The notes under the pieces were generated by a model. That model had not been told where the DNA came from, did no database searches, and saw nothing but the letters and a program-made list of their open reading frames with translations. Position numbers and translations under genes: made by a program. Shown here one piece after another: positions 25,193 to 34,166 of a DNA stretch of 64,000 nt. Source of the stretch: Kibdelosporangium aridum. GTDB taxonomy: Bacteria > Actinomycetota > Actinomycetes > Mycobacteriales > Pseudonocardiaceae. The DNA lies in assembly GCF_900176515.1 (NCBI RefSeq), contig NZ_FWXV01000014.1, forward strand, positions 62,001 to 126,000. The letters run 5' to 3'. How positions within the stretch are numbered: position 1 is the stretch's first letter; each line of letters begins with the position of its first letter.

Positions 25193-26166
25193 GCCGCCAC
25201 CGCCTGCCGCAGCGCCCGCGCCACCGCGTTACGGGCGAGTGTGATCTTGTATTCGTTGCCGGGTAGCGGCTTGGCGTCCGCGAAACCGGCCTCGATCGCT
25301 CGCTGTGCGGCGGCGCTGCCAATTCGGTGCCCGACCAGCAGCCGCTCCGTGGCGTCCAACCGCCACGGCCGCATCGCCACTGACCCGAGCGCGATCCGGG
25401 CCCGCCGCACCACGTCACCGTCGACTTCTATCGCCACTGCGACTGCCACGGTGGCGAATTCGTAGCTGGCGCGCGGGCGCACCTTGAGATACGCCGAGGT
25501 TGGCGCGGCCCCGGTGATCTCGATGTCAGTGATGACCTCCCCCGGCCGCAGCACGTTGTGCGCCGCCGCGTCCTGACTGGGCAGCGTGTTCAGCTCCCGC
25601 GCGTCGATGCGCCTGCCGCCGTTGGCGTGGCGGGTGACGTAGACCGCGTCGAGCGCGGCCAGCGCCGTGCCCGGGTCCGACGGCTGCACCGCGACACAGT
25701 CGTCGGTCCAGCCGAAGATGGCCTGGTTGTCGGTGATGCCGTGTCGCGCGGCGCACCCTGAGCCGGGCCGCCGCTTGGTGCACGGCGTCTCGGTCTCGGA
25801 CCGGAAGTACGGACACCGTGTGTACTGCAGCGGATTCCCGCCGATGGTGGCCAGGTTGCGCAACTGGGCGGAGGCAGCCAGGTGGATCGACTCACGCAGC
25901 ACGGGAAACCGTTGGGTCACCAGTGGGTGGGCAGCCACGTCGTTCAGCCTCACCAGCGGTCCGATATGGACGGTGTCGCCGACGAGTGAGATGTCCGCAA
26001 GGCCGGGCACGGTCTTCAGATCCACCAGCGTGGTGGGAGCCTGCACGCCCAGCCGCATCCAATTGCCTACCTCCGTGCCGCCTGCGATCAACATCGAACC
26101 CGGCGCCACGGTGCGTTCCATTGCCTCGTCCACGGTGCCGGCACGCTCGTAGGTGAACGGCATCAT
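25189..26166 (-). CDS. Molybdenum hydroxylase FAD subunit (operon A)
   Basis: A 325-residue FAD-binding subunit. AGGTEVGNWMRLG is the first flavin loop and LATIGGNPLQYTRCPYF the second. Cysteines in TRCPYF, ETPCTK, GSGCAA and DDCVAVQPSD form a four-Cys set like that holding the extra 4Fe-4S cluster of PaoB and 4-hydroxybenzoyl-CoA reductase beta. The start is the first of two adjacent ATG codons (26166), overlapping the 2Fe-2S gene end. It passes electrons from the molybdenum site to an acceptor. Confidence 0.9.
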   Translation of the reverse strand: MMPFTYERAGTVDEAMERTVAPGSMLIAGGTEVGNWMRLGVQAPTTLVDLKTVPGLADISLVGDTVHIGPLVRLNDVAAHPLVTQRFPVLRESIHLAASAQLRNLATIGGNPLQYTRCPYFRSETETPCTKRRPGSGCAARHGITDNQAIFGWTDDCVAVQPSDPGTALAALDAVYVTRHANGGRRIDARELNTLPSQDAAAHNVLRPGEVITDIEITGAAPTSAYLKVRPRASYEFATVAVAVAIEVDGDVVRRARIALGSVAMRPWRLDATERLLVGHRIGSAAAQRAIEAGFADAKPLPGNEYKITLARNAVARALRQAVAA

Positions 26167-26654
26167 GACTCCATCTCCTTCGCCGCAGCCGCCACAGCTG
26201 CGGTGATCTGTGGGTAGGCCGAGCAGCGGCAGATGTTGCCGCTCATCCACTCCCGGATCTCACCGGCGTCGCTGACATGCCCCTCAGCCACGCACGCCAC
26301 TGCGGACATGATCTGCCCCGGCGTGCAGAACCCACACTGGAACGCGTCGTGGTCGATGAACGCGCGTTGCATCGGGTGCAACTCACCGTCAGCGGCCAAT
26401 CCCTCCACCGTGGTGATCTCGGCGCCGTGGATGCCGGCCAGCAACACCATGCACGCGTTGGCTCGCCGTCCGTCGACCAGCACGGTGCAACTGCCGCACT
26501 CGCCACGATTGCATCCCTTCTTCGCCCCGGTCAGGCCGCGGTCCTCGCGCAGAAAGTCGAGCAGCGTCACCCGCGCGTCATGATCGACATCCACCTGCTC
26601 GCCGTTGACCTTCACCGCTGTTCGCACAGTGGGTCCAAGGAGAACTCGATTCAT
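26163..26654 (-). CDS. Molybdenum hydroxylase 2Fe-2S subunit (operon A)
   Basis: A 163-residue two-cluster iron-sulfur subunit. The plant-type cluster is seen as GCNRGECGSCTVLV with a later ANAC, and the second cluster as CGFCTPGQIMSA and NICRCSAYP. The ATG at 26654 is chosen because AAGGAG lies six bases upstream; a GTG at 26669 would put the ribosome site inside the gene. Unlike E. coli PaoA it has no Tat signal. It is the first gene of the operon, divergent from the TetR gene at 26878. Confidence 0.92.
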   Translation of the reverse strand: MNRVLLGPTVRTAVKVNGEQVDVDHDARVTLLDFLREDRGLTGAKKGCNRGECGSCTVLVDGRRANACMVLLAGIHGAEITTVEGLAADGELHPMQRAFIDHDAFQCGFCTPGQIMSAVACVAEGHVSDAGEIREWMSGNICRCSAYPQITAAVAAAAKEMES

Positions 26655-26772
26655 CACACGCTCCTTCACACAGCTCCGACCGAATTACCGACCGCGTCCA
26701 GGCCCGAGCGCGGTGCGCCCAAGCGGCCGTGATGCACGGGCTTACGCTGCCAGGCCAGAGCCGGGGCCAGCA

Positions 26773-26788
26773 TCAGTCGTTTTACTGA
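26773..26788 (-). promoter_or_regulatory. Inverted repeat in the promoter gap of Mo-hydroxylase operon A
   Basis: TCAGT (26773-26777) and ACTGA (26784-26788) flank six bases in the 223-bp gap between the operon and its divergent TetR gene. TTACTGACG from this site recurs in the promoter region of the second Mo-hydroxylase operon (31156-31164). A common regulator is possible, but the repeat is short. Confidence 0.35.
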
Positions 26789-26877
26789 CGTGCTGTCTGT
26801 GCCTCTGCGCCAGCTCGACCGGCGGGAACCAGGACATCAACGGAGCACTCGGTCCACATTCGTCTAACGTGGTCCCG

Positions 26878-27465
26878 GTGAGCAGCAGTTCAGCGCCCGT
26901 CGAGGACCATCCCAAACGGGCTGCCGTACTGGACGCCGCCCTTGTGGTGTTCGGGCGGTTCGGGTTCCAGAAGACGTCGATGGAGGCGGTCGCCAAGGCG
27001 GCCGGGATCTCCCGGCCGGGGCTCTACCTGCTGTTCCCCAACAAAGAAGCCCTCTACCGGGCCACCATGCAGGGCGTCATGGAACGCGCCCAGCGCGAGA
27101 TGGAGGCCCGGTTCGCCGACGACACGCTGAGCTTCGAGGACAAGCTCGTCGAGGCGTTCGACGCTCTCATGGGGCTGTACGTCGAGTCTCAAGTGTCCCG
27201 TGACCTGGGCACACTCCTTGCCAACAGCGGGCCTCAACTCGGCTCGATGTTCGGCGATTACCAGAACAAAGCCCAGACGACGATCACCGCGCAGATCAAG
27301 AAACACGCTCCACCAGGTCTGCTCACCACGCGGGGCGCGGCGAAGGACGTAATGAACCTGCTCTACGCCGCCGCGCTGACCTGGAAATCGACCGCGGCCA
27401 CCCGGGCCGAGTTCCGGGAACAAGTCAGACGCGCCACTCGGCTGATCTGCCGAAGCCAGGGGTGA
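26878..27465 (+). CDS. TetR family transcriptional regulator
   Basis: A 195-residue TetR regulator: AAVLDAALVVFGRFGFQKTS and AVAKAAGISRPGLYLLFPNK form the DNA-binding domain, and a helical ligand domain follows. I use the GTG at 26878 before SSSSAPVEDHPKR; the long upstream frame is not protein-like. It lies between two molybdenum hydroxylase operons, divergent from the first and ending 5 bp from the end of the second, so it may govern one or both. Confidence 0.88.
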   Translation: MSSSSAPVEDHPKRAAVLDAALVVFGRFGFQKTSMEAVAKAAGISRPGLYLLFPNKEALYRATMQGVMERAQREMEARFADDTLSFEDKLVEAFDALMGLYVESQVSRDLGTLLANSGPQLGSMFGDYQNKAQTTITAQIKKHAPPGLLTTRGAAKDVMNLLYAAALTWKSTAATRAEFREQVRRATRLICRSQG

Positions 27466-27470
27466 CACCG

Positions 27471-29642
27471 CTAGTCCAGAAGGTCCTCGATGGTGATCGG
27501 GATATGGCGGACACGGATGCCTGTGGCGTTGTAGACCGCGTTGGCCACCGCAGCGGCCATACCGACTACGCCTATTTCGCCAAGGCCCTTGGCACCACTC
27601 GGATTGTGCAAGGTATCCGCATACTGTACGAAGTGGACATCGACATCCGGGATGTCCGCGTTCACCGGCACCAGATAACCGGCCAGGTCACCGTTGGCTG
27701 GACGACCGTCCGGCTCGATGTCCAGACGTTCGTGCAGCGCCGCCGAAACACCCCAGATCATGCCGCCCATGATCTGACTTCTGGCGGTTTTCTCGTTGAT
27801 GATCCGGCCGGCGTCGAACACGCCGAGCATCCGCGACACACGGGTCTCGCACGTCCACTTGTGCACGCGGACCTCGACGAACTGGGCACCGAAGCAGCTG
27901 AACGAGTGCTTGGTCAGCTCCTCCCCCGGTGCCGACGAGCCTGTGGCGGTGATCGATTCGCGGCCCACCTGCCGCAGCAGTTCACCGAAGCTCATCACCT
28001 GTCCGTCAGCGTGCACACGGCCATCCGTGTACGAGACCTCCTTGCCGGCGAACGGTGCGCCTGGCGATGACGCCACCGCCAGGAGATCATCGATCACCTG
28101 GGCCGCGGCGATCATGATGGCGGAGGCGACGCTCGCCGTGCCGGTGGAACCGCCGGACAAGCCACCCGGCGTCAACGCCGAGTCGCCCAGCCGCGGGGTG
28201 ATCCGGTCGGCCGGGATGTTCAGCGATTCCGCGCCGACCAACGACATCACGGTCCGCAGCCCGGTTCCAGGGTCCGCGCCGCCGACCGAGACCACTGCGG
28301 TCTCATCGGCTCGCAGTGAGATCAGCACAGTGGCCGGGAACCGCATCGCCGGATACATGGCTGTCGCCGTGCCCATGCCCACTACCCAGTCGCCGTCCTC
28401 GTGTCCTTCCGGTGAACGATTCGCCCAACCGAAGCGTCTCGCACCGATGCGGTAGCACTCCTCAAGGTGCTTGCTCGACCACAGCAAGTCGCTTCCTGCT
28501 GGAGCGGTCGAGTTGTTGCGCAGGCGGAGCTCGATCGGATCCATGCGCAGCGCGACAGCCAGCTCGTCGATCGCGCTTTCCAACGCGAACGAGCCAGGCG
28601 CCTCGCCCGGTGCCCGCATGATCGACGTTGGCGTTATGTTCAACGGCACCATCTTCTGGCTGATGGCCACATTCGGGATGGCGTAGGCCTTCGGGGTCAT
28701 CGTGTGTGAGGTCGGTTCGACGTATGACCGGTCCCTCGGTGTACTGGACCACGAGTCGTGCCGCAGGGCGATCAGGGTACCGTCCGCGGCCGCGCCGAGG
28801 GCGATCTTCTGCAGCGTCTCTGGGCGGTTCGCGGTCGCGGTGAACACCTGTTCCCGGGTAAGCACTATCTTCACCGGCCGGTTCAGCACCTTGGCCGCCG
28901 CCGCGGCCAGGAACGCCTCGACCGACACCCGAGTCTTGCTGCCGAAGGCACCGCCAACGAACGGGCTCAGCACGCGCACAGACGACTCGTCGACGTCCAG
29001 CCCACTGGCCAACTCCGCAGCCTGCATGCCGGCCGATTGGGTTCCACAATAGACAGTCAACTTGCCGGACTCCCACACCGCGACCGCGGAATGTGGCTCC
29101 ATCGCAGCGTGGTTCTGCGCCGCAGTCGAGTACGTACCCTCGATGACCACCTGGCTGGCCGTCAGCGCGTCCTGGATCGACTCGACACCGGGCGCGAGTT
29201 CGACTACGACAGACGGCGTGCCTTCGCGTGTCGGCGGTGCGTCTTCGGCCAAATCAAGGTTGTCCCGTAGCGAAGTGGCACTCGGGCGCAGCTGGTAGGT
29301 GACCTTGACGAGCGCCGCGGCATCCCGGGCCTGCTCGAAGGTTTCCGCCACTACCAAGCCGATCGGCTGGCCGTAGTACGCGACCTCAGTGTCTTGTAAG
29401 GGAACCCACGTCTGGCCGAAAAGCATACTGGTCGCTGTACGCAGCTTCAGCGGGTCGAACGGCGAATACACGCCGACCACACCGGGAGCGCTCTTGGCCA
29501 CTGTGGTATCCATAGCCACGACTTCGCCGTGCCCGACGGTGCTGACCACGACATATCCGTGGACCATGTCAGGAAAACCGTGGTCCGCCCCGTACTTGGC
29601 CCGGCCAGAGACCTTCAACGGACCGTCCACCCGGCTGGTCAT
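27471..29642 (-). CDS. Molybdenum hydroxylase large subunit (xanthine dehydrogenase family, operon B)
   Basis: A 723-residue molybdopterin-binding subunit, clearly related to but not a recent copy of the one at 22943. It has VDGPLKVSGRAKYGADHG at the start, SPFVGGAFGSKTRVSVE in the middle and GAKGLGEIGVVGMAAAVANA with the catalytic glutamate at the end. FAQTWVPLQDTEVAYYGQPI-like stretches match the first domain of the family. The ATG overlaps the FAD subunit stop by four bases. The substrate cannot be named; aldehydes are the best guess from similarity to the PaoABC type. Confidence 0.92.
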   Translation of the reverse strand: MTSRVDGPLKVSGRAKYGADHGFPDMVHGYVVVSTVGHGEVVAMDTTVAKSAPGVVGVYSPFDPLKLRTATSMLFGQTWVPLQDTEVAYYGQPIGLVVAETFEQARDAAALVKVTYQLRPSATSLRDNLDLAEDAPPTREGTPSVVVELAPGVESIQDALTASQVVIEGTYSTAAQNHAAMEPHSAVAVWESGKLTVYCGTQSAGMQAAELASGLDVDESSVRVLSPFVGGAFGSKTRVSVEAFLAAAAAKVLNRPVKIVLTREQVFTATANRPETLQKIALGAAADGTLIALRHDSWSSTPRDRSYVEPTSHTMTPKAYAIPNVAISQKMVPLNITPTSIMRAPGEAPGSFALESAIDELAVALRMDPIELRLRNNSTAPAGSDLLWSSKHLEECYRIGARRFGWANRSPEGHEDGDWVVGMGTATAMYPAMRFPATVLISLRADETAVVSVGGADPGTGLRTVMSLVGAESLNIPADRITPRLGDSALTPGGLSGGSTGTASVASAIMIAAAQVIDDLLAVASSPGAPFAGKEVSYTDGRVHADGQVMSFGELLRQVGRESITATGSSAPGEELTKHSFSCFGAQFVEVRVHKWTCETRVSRMLGVFDAGRIINEKTARSQIMGGMIWGVSAALHERLDIEPDGRPANGDLAGYLVPVNADIPDVDVHFVQYADTLHNPSGAKGLGEIGVVGMAAAVANAVYNATGIRVRHIPITIEDLLD

Positions 29643-30601
29643 GCGCTGCTCCCCTCCGTCAGTTCGACCAATGCGCGGAAGATAGTCGACTTCACCAATG
29701 ACACCTTGAATCTGTTATTCGACAACGGTTTCGCTCCCTCAACGGCGACACCAGCCGCTTCGTCGAAGGCAGCCGCGGTGGGCGGAGCCCCGCGCAGCGC
29801 CGCTTCGACCCGGTGCAGTCGCCACGGCACAGTGGCCACGCCGCCGACCGCCACTCGCGCATCGACAATTCGCGAGTCCTGGACATGGAGTGCCACGGCG
29901 GCAGAGCACAGCGCGAATTCGTAGGATTGCCGGTCCCGTACTTTGACGTAGGTGGAGTGCTGCGCCCAGTCCAGCCGCGGCACGATGACCTCGGTGATCA
30001 GCTCGCCAGGCCGTAGATCGTTCTCCACCGCGGGTGTGTCACCCGGCAGGCGGTAGAAGTCAGCCAGCTTCACCGTTCGGTCCCCTTGACCGCTGACGAG
30101 CCGGATCTCCGTGTCCAGTGCGACCAGGGAAACCGCTACATCACTGGCGTGCGTCGCGACACACGAGCCGCTCGCGCCGAGGATGGCGTGCATCCGGTTC
30201 GCGTCCGTGACAGCCGGGCAACCGCTGCCTGGTTCCCGCTTGTTGCATGGCATGGCCACATCACGGAAATAGCCGCATCGAGTGCGCTGCAGCAGGTTTC
30301 CACCGATGCTGGCCATATTGCGCAACTGCTGTGACGCGCTCAGCGATAAGGCGCGCGAGATCATCGGGTAGACACCAGGATGCGCGGCGATGTCGCTCAT
30401 CCGCTCCAGCGCCCCGAACCGAATCCCGTCCGCCGTGTCGATACCGCGCAGAGGTAACGCGTTGATGTCCAGAACATGGTGCGGTGTCAAGACATTCAAC
30501 TTCATCAGGTCGACGAGGGTCGTTCCGCCCGCGACATACATGCCGGTCTGGGCCAGCGCGGCCTCGACAGTGGTGGGCGCAGTCAGCTCAAAGGGACGCA
30601 T
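29639..30601 (-). CDS. Molybdenum hydroxylase FAD subunit (operon B)
   Basis: A 320-residue FAD subunit starting MRPFELTAPTTVEAAL. Flavin loops are VAGGTTLVDLMKLNV and MASIGGNLLQRTRCGYF. Four cysteines recur as in the operon A protein (TRCGYF, MPCNKR, GSGCPA, SGSCVATHASD), consistent with an additional 4Fe-4S cluster. The start at 30601 overlaps the end of the 2Fe-2S gene by 14 bases, so the genes are tightly coupled. A longer frame upstream is a shadow of that gene. Confidence 0.9.
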   Translation of the reverse strand: MRPFELTAPTTVEAALAQTGMYVAGGTTLVDLMKLNVLTPHHVLDINALPLRGIDTADGIRFGALERMSDIAAHPGVYPMISRALSLSASQQLRNMASIGGNLLQRTRCGYFRDVAMPCNKREPGSGCPAVTDANRMHAILGASGSCVATHASDVAVSLVALDTEIRLVSGQGDRTVKLADFYRLPGDTPAVENDLRPGELITEVIVPRLDWAQHSTYVKVRDRQSYEFALCSAAVALHVQDSRIVDARVAVGGVATVPWRLHRVEAALRGAPPTAAAFDEAAGVAVEGAKPLSNNRFKVSLVKSTIFRALVELTEGSSA

Positions 30602-31040
30602 CAGCCCGCCTGACCTGTTCGATCGCCGCGACGATGTTCGGGTACGCCGCGCAGCGGCACAGGTTGCCGGACATGAACTCCCTGACATCCGCGACACCCT
30701 GCTCGACCGCCGCGACCGCGGACATGATCTGACCGGACGTGCAGAACCCGCACTGCAGGGCATCCTGCTCGACGAACGCCCGCTGGACCGGATGCAACTC
30801 GTCCCCGTCGGCCAAACCATCCACAGTGATCACCGGCTCGCGCACGGTCGCGGCGAGGGTAAGACACGACAGCACCGGCCGGCCGCCCACATGCACGGTG
30901 CAGGCGCCACACTGCCCCCGATCGCAGCCCTTCTTCGGCCCGGTGACGCCTAGGCGCTCACGCAACGCATCCAGCAGGGTCACACCGGGATCCATCCTCA
31001 ACTGTTCGGCTTTGCCATTGACTTCAAGACTGATGTCCAC
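30588..31040 (-). CDS. Molybdenum hydroxylase 2Fe-2S subunit (operon B)
   Basis: A 150-residue iron-sulfur subunit with GCDRGQCGACTVHV and LSC for the first cluster, CGFCTSGQIMSA and NLCRCAAYP for the second. The GTG at 31040 (MDISLEVNGKAEQL) is preceded by GGGAAAGAG at good distance; a GTG at 31067 is less likely. There is no signal peptide. It is the first gene of operon B. Confidence 0.92.
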   Translation of the reverse strand: MDISLEVNGKAEQLRMDPGVTLLDALRERLGVTGPKKGCDRGQCGACTVHVGGRPVLSCLTLAATVREPVITVDGLADGDELHPVQRAFVEQDALQCGFCTSGQIMSAVAAVEQGVADVREFMSGNLCRCAAYPNIVAAIEQVRRADASL

Positions 31041-31119
31041 TGGATCTCTTTCCCGCTCACAGTCCACACCGGAAGACTGACGGCGCGGAGGCTACGCCGG
31101 CCAGCTGTGACAGACAGAT

Positions 31120-31169
31120 TAGACATATCAGGTCATGCTGTCTATATCGACAAGATTACTGACGACAGT
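31120..31169 (-). promoter_or_regulatory. Inverted repeats in the 306-bp gap upstream of Mo-hydroxylase operon B
   Basis: The gap 31041-31346 holds no gene. TAGACA (31120-31125) and TGTCTA (31139-31144) form an inverted repeat with 13 bases between, and ACTG-ACGA-CAGT (31158-31169) is a second short dyad including the TTACTGACG also found before operon A. These are candidate operators for the leftward operon. The rest of the gap shows nothing I can name. Confidence 0.35.
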
Positions 31170-31346
31170 GCTCCCGGGCCCCGCGTATGGCTGGAACGTG
31201 CCATGATCCACCCGAGACATCGGGGGATCCACAATGGATCGAAACACAGTACCGTGTCAGATCTCCACGAGCGGACCGCGATCCGAGGGCCCCTTGCTCC
31301 CGGAAGTTCGACGATCGCGCCGTGACGAGTCGGGGTGGCTGCCTCG

Positions 31347-32597
31347 TCAGCCGTTGAGAATGACGGGCAGAGACCTCAGTCCGTGCATCAAGGTGCTTTT
31401 CCGATACTGAGGCGCAGGTTTCGTGGTGTCCAAGGTCATGTTCGGAAAGCTGTCCACTAGGCGGCCGAGTGCGACTTCGCCTTCCAGCCTGGCCAGAGGC
31501 GCGCCCACGCAATAGTGGATGCCGTGACCGAAGGCGAGGTGTTGATTCGCCGAGCGCGTGAAGTCGAGTTCCGCCGGATGATCGAACCGGGCTTCGTCGT
31601 GGTTGGCAGCGAGCAACGCCACCAAGACGAACTCGTTCGCGGGGATCTCCACGTCGCCGACTCGGACCGGCTCGACGGTGAACCTGGTGGTGGCGGTGTT
31701 CAACGGGCTTTCCAACCGCAGGAACTCCTCGACCGCAGCGGGCAGCAGTGTCGGATCGGCCCGCAACCGGGCAAGCTTGTCGCGATCGCGCAGCAGCGCG
31801 AACACACTGTTGCCGATCAGGTTCACCGTGGTCTCATAGCCGGCCATGATCAACAGAAACGTCATGGAAAGCAGTTCCGCCTCGCTGAGCCTGTCGTCGT
31901 CCTCGGACACCGCGACCAGTTCGGACAGCAGATCGTCATCCGGTTGGACACGTTTGTCAGCCAAGAGCCGTGGCAGATAGCCGCCTAACGCCTCCTCCGC
32001 TGATCGCTGCCTGGCAGCGGACGTCGATCCGATGAAGGGTTCGATCCAGCTCACAAAAGCGGCACGGTCCGCCTCTGGGATGCCAAGCAGGGCGCTGATG
32101 ACCCTGATCGGCAGCGGCAACGCGAACGACCGGATGAGATCCACCCCGACTCGGGTGTCCAAATCGTCGATCAGCTCCTCGGTGATCTGTTCGACACGCG
32201 GACGCAAATGCTGGACCGCACGAGCAGCGAAGGCCTTGTTGACCAGCTTACGCAACCTCGTGTGATCGGGCGGGTCGGCATGCAGCATGTTCGCACTCAA
32301 CGGCGATCGGTGTGGACCGCCCAGCCCCGGCGGGAACAGCTTAAGCGCCTTGAAGTGGTCCTTGGCCAGCCTGTGGTCCGCGAGCAGCGCTTTGGCCTCC
32401 TCGTAGCCGGTGATCAGCCAGGCTCGGACACCTCCCCACACGATGACTTGATGAACCGGGCCCAATGGGCGCAGCCGCCGGTAGAAGGCTTGCAGGTCCT
32501 CGACGAACTCGCTGCCGAGTGACTCCGGGTGCAGATCCACGGACGCCTCCCGTCCTTGGGCCAACTGACCGAACGTGGTCTGTAAGAACCCCATCAT
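31347..32597 (-). CDS. Cytochrome P450
   Basis: A soluble P450 of 416 residues from the ATG at 32597. The heme loop FGHGIHYCVG gives Cys363 as ligand, the I-helix AGYETT (252-257) is canonical with its acidic residue, and ExxR is in EEFLRLESP. ADPPDHTRLRKLVNKAF is the C-helix. It is more distant from the P450 at 5202 and resembles enzymes of natural product and drug-like substrates. The start is uncertain: two ATG codons follow each other, the ribosome site is poor and an Arg-rich extension upstream is not family-like. No redox partner gene is adjacent. Confidence 0.9.
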   Translation of the reverse strand: MMGFLQTTFGQLAQGREASVDLHPESLGSEFVEDLQAFYRRLRPLGPVHQVIVWGGVRAWLITGYEEAKALLADHRLAKDHFKALKLFPPGLGGPHRSPLSANMLHADPPDHTRLRKLVNKAFAARAVQHLRPRVEQITEELIDDLDTRVGVDLIRSFALPLPIRVISALLGIPEADRAAFVSWIEPFIGSTSAARQRSAEEALGGYLPRLLADKRVQPDDDLLSELVAVSEDDDRLSEAELLSMTFLLIMAGYETTVNLIGNSVFALLRDRDKLARLRADPTLLPAAVEEFLRLESPLNTATTRFTVEPVRVGDVEIPANEFVLVALLAANHDEARFDHPAELDFTRSANQHLAFGHGIHYCVGAPLARLEGEVALGRLVDSFPNMTLDTTKPAPQYRKSTLMHGLRSLPVILNG

Positions 32598-32727
32598 CAG
32601 CGTCCGAATCCGCCGCCACCGCCGCCGCCACCGCACACGGCGAGAACGTGCCACCCACGTCACCAGATCAAGTCCACTAAGGACGGCCGCAAGACTGATG
32701 ACGTCGATACCGAAGCGCTCCGACGTG

Positions 32728-32749
32728 TGACGTATGTCATTGCTATCAT
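32728..32749 (+). promoter_or_regulatory. Promoter-like site before CGNR gene
   Basis: The dyad TGAC-GTAT-GTCA (32728-32739) is followed by TATCAT (32744-32749), a good -10 sequence, 45 bp before the CGNR start. A clear -35 is missing. It lies in the 196-bp gap between the divergent P450 and CGNR genes and could serve either. Confidence 0.35.
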
Positions 32750-32793
32750 GAGCTTAACTACTGGACCGCAACACGGTGCGTCAGGAGTTCGTC

Positions 32794-33366
32794 GTGGCGT
32801 TGAATGACTACACGGGCCGAGCCGCGTTGACGGCGGTCGACCTGATCAACAGCTATGACGTGATGACCGGAACAGACACCCTGACGTCTGGTAACGAGGC
32901 CGCCGCACTGCTTCGGCGGCGCGGCTGGGTGGTGGACCGTCCAGTGTCGGCCGCGAATCTGGGCCGCCTGCGAGACCTCCGACCGCGGTTGCGGTTCGTC
33001 TTCGGCAACGCGGACGTGGCCAAGTCCGTCGAGGACCTCAACAGACTGCTGCGCGAACTGCAGGCTCAGCCGCAACTGACCGATCATGATGGCGCGTGGC
33101 ACTGGCATTACGCACGCCCCAAGGCGCCACTCCCGGAGCGGGTCGCCACGACCTGCGTGATGGCATTGTTGACTGTGATCGCCGAAGGTGACGCGCCCCG
33201 GCTGAAGGTGTGCGAAGGCAGCGACTGTGCCAACGTCTTCATCGACGCCTCCCGGCCAGGTTCGCGCCGGTTCTGCGACTCGAAGGGCTGCGGCAACCGG
33301 GCACACGTGTCGGCCTATCGCGAGCGCAAGAAGCACGCCGCCAGCGACGACGACATGAGTTATTAG
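32794..33366 (+). CDS. CGNR zinc-finger (ABATE domain) transcriptional regulator
   Basis: A 190-residue protein with an N-terminal ABATE domain (TAVDLINSYDVMTG onwards) and a C-terminal CGNR zinc finger. The finger shows CEGSDCANVFIDASRPGSRR, then FCDSKGCGNRAHVSAYRERK, with four cysteines and the name-giving CGNR. Such proteins are DNA-binding regulators common in actinomycetes. The GTG at 32794 has AGGAG six bases upstream; a GTG at 32776 is the alternative. It is divergent from the P450 gene at 31347. Confidence 0.88.
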   Translation: MALNDYTGRAALTAVDLINSYDVMTGTDTLTSGNEAAALLRRRGWVVDRPVSAANLGRLRDLRPRLRFVFGNADVAKSVEDLNRLLRELQAQPQLTDHDGAWHWHYARPKAPLPERVATTCVMALLTVIAEGDAPRLKVCEGSDCANVFIDASRPGSRRFCDSKGCGNRAHVSAYRERKKHAASDDDMSY

Positions 33367-33452
33367 CTATTGACTACTGACATCCCGGTTGCATACCGTG
33401 AGCGACAACAACTCCGAAGACGCAGCTCGTCCTGCGCACAGGGGAGACACGG

Positions 33453-34166
33453 ATGGCCCCACTGCTACCGGTGACGCCGCGGCTGATCACCTTTGACACC
33501 TACGGCACCCTCATCGACTGGGATTCCGCACTTCGTTCGTACATTGGCAGACTCTTCGCTGCCAAGGGAGTGCAGCGGGACGTGCGCAGATTTCATGAAA
33601 ACTGGTACTACAGGCACGCACTGCCCGCCGTAGCGGGGCCGTTCCAGCCATATCGGCCCTTGCTGGAGAAGACGATGGCCTTGGCCCTGTCGGAAGTCGG
33701 CGTTGCCGCGGACCCCAAGGAACTGTCCGCGCTCGGCGACGTGATGGCCGACGCCGCGCCGTTCGCGGACGCCGTTTCTGTCCTTAGTGTACTCAAGCAG
33801 CATGTCCCGCTGGCCACGATCTCCAACAGCCAGCAGGACATCATCGAGATCAGCGCGAGAAAGCTGGGTGATCCGTTCACCTTCATCTTCACGGGTGAGA
33901 TCGTTGAGGCGTACAAGCCGCATCCCGCGCTGTTCGAATTGGTCCTCGACCGCGCCGGTGTTCAGCCGCACGAGGTTGTGCACGTAGCCCAATCGCAGTA
34001 CGTGGATCTGCCACGCTCGGTATCAATGGGCATTCCGACGGTGTGGATCAACCGGCAGCAGCAACAACTCGATCCGCATACCCCAGTGCCCACCGCCGAA
34101 CTGCCAGACCTGCACGGTTTGCCGTCCCTACTCAACTATCCGCATGGGAACGGAAGCCAGCTGTGA
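33453..34166 (+). CDS. HAD hydrolase, haloacid dehalogenase type II-like
   Basis: A 237-residue haloacid-dehalogenase-superfamily protein. Motif I is TFDTYGTLIDW with the nucleophile Asp15, motif II is in ATISNSQQ and motif III in EAYKPHPALF. The WD directly after motif I and the Tyr in motif I are typical of type II L-2-haloacid dehalogenases, but phosphatase activity cannot be excluded. GGGGAGACACGG precedes the ATG. Its stop overlaps the start of the MmgE/PrpD gene by four bases, so the two act together or share control. Confidence 0.85.
   Translation: MAPLLPVTPRLITFDTYGTLIDWDSALRSYIGRLFAAKGVQRDVRRFHENWYYRHALPAVAGPFQPYRPLLEKTMALALSEVGVAADPKELSALGDVMADAAPFADAVSVLSVLKQHVPLATISNSQQDIIEISARKLGDPFTFIFTGEIVEAYKPHPALFELVLDRAGVQPHEVVHVAQSQYVDLPRSVSMGIPTVWINRQQQQLDPHTPVPTAELPDLHGLPSLLNYPHGNGSQL

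Noticed and set aside
24284..25465. Rightward open frame of 393 codons inside the Mo-hydroxylase operon
   Set aside because: Rich in Arg and His, no motif, lies fully inside two certain leftward genes.
32761..32780. Third copy of the CTGGACC operator before the CGNR gene
   Set aside because: Only the left arm CTGGACC is present; the right side does not match GGTCCAG.
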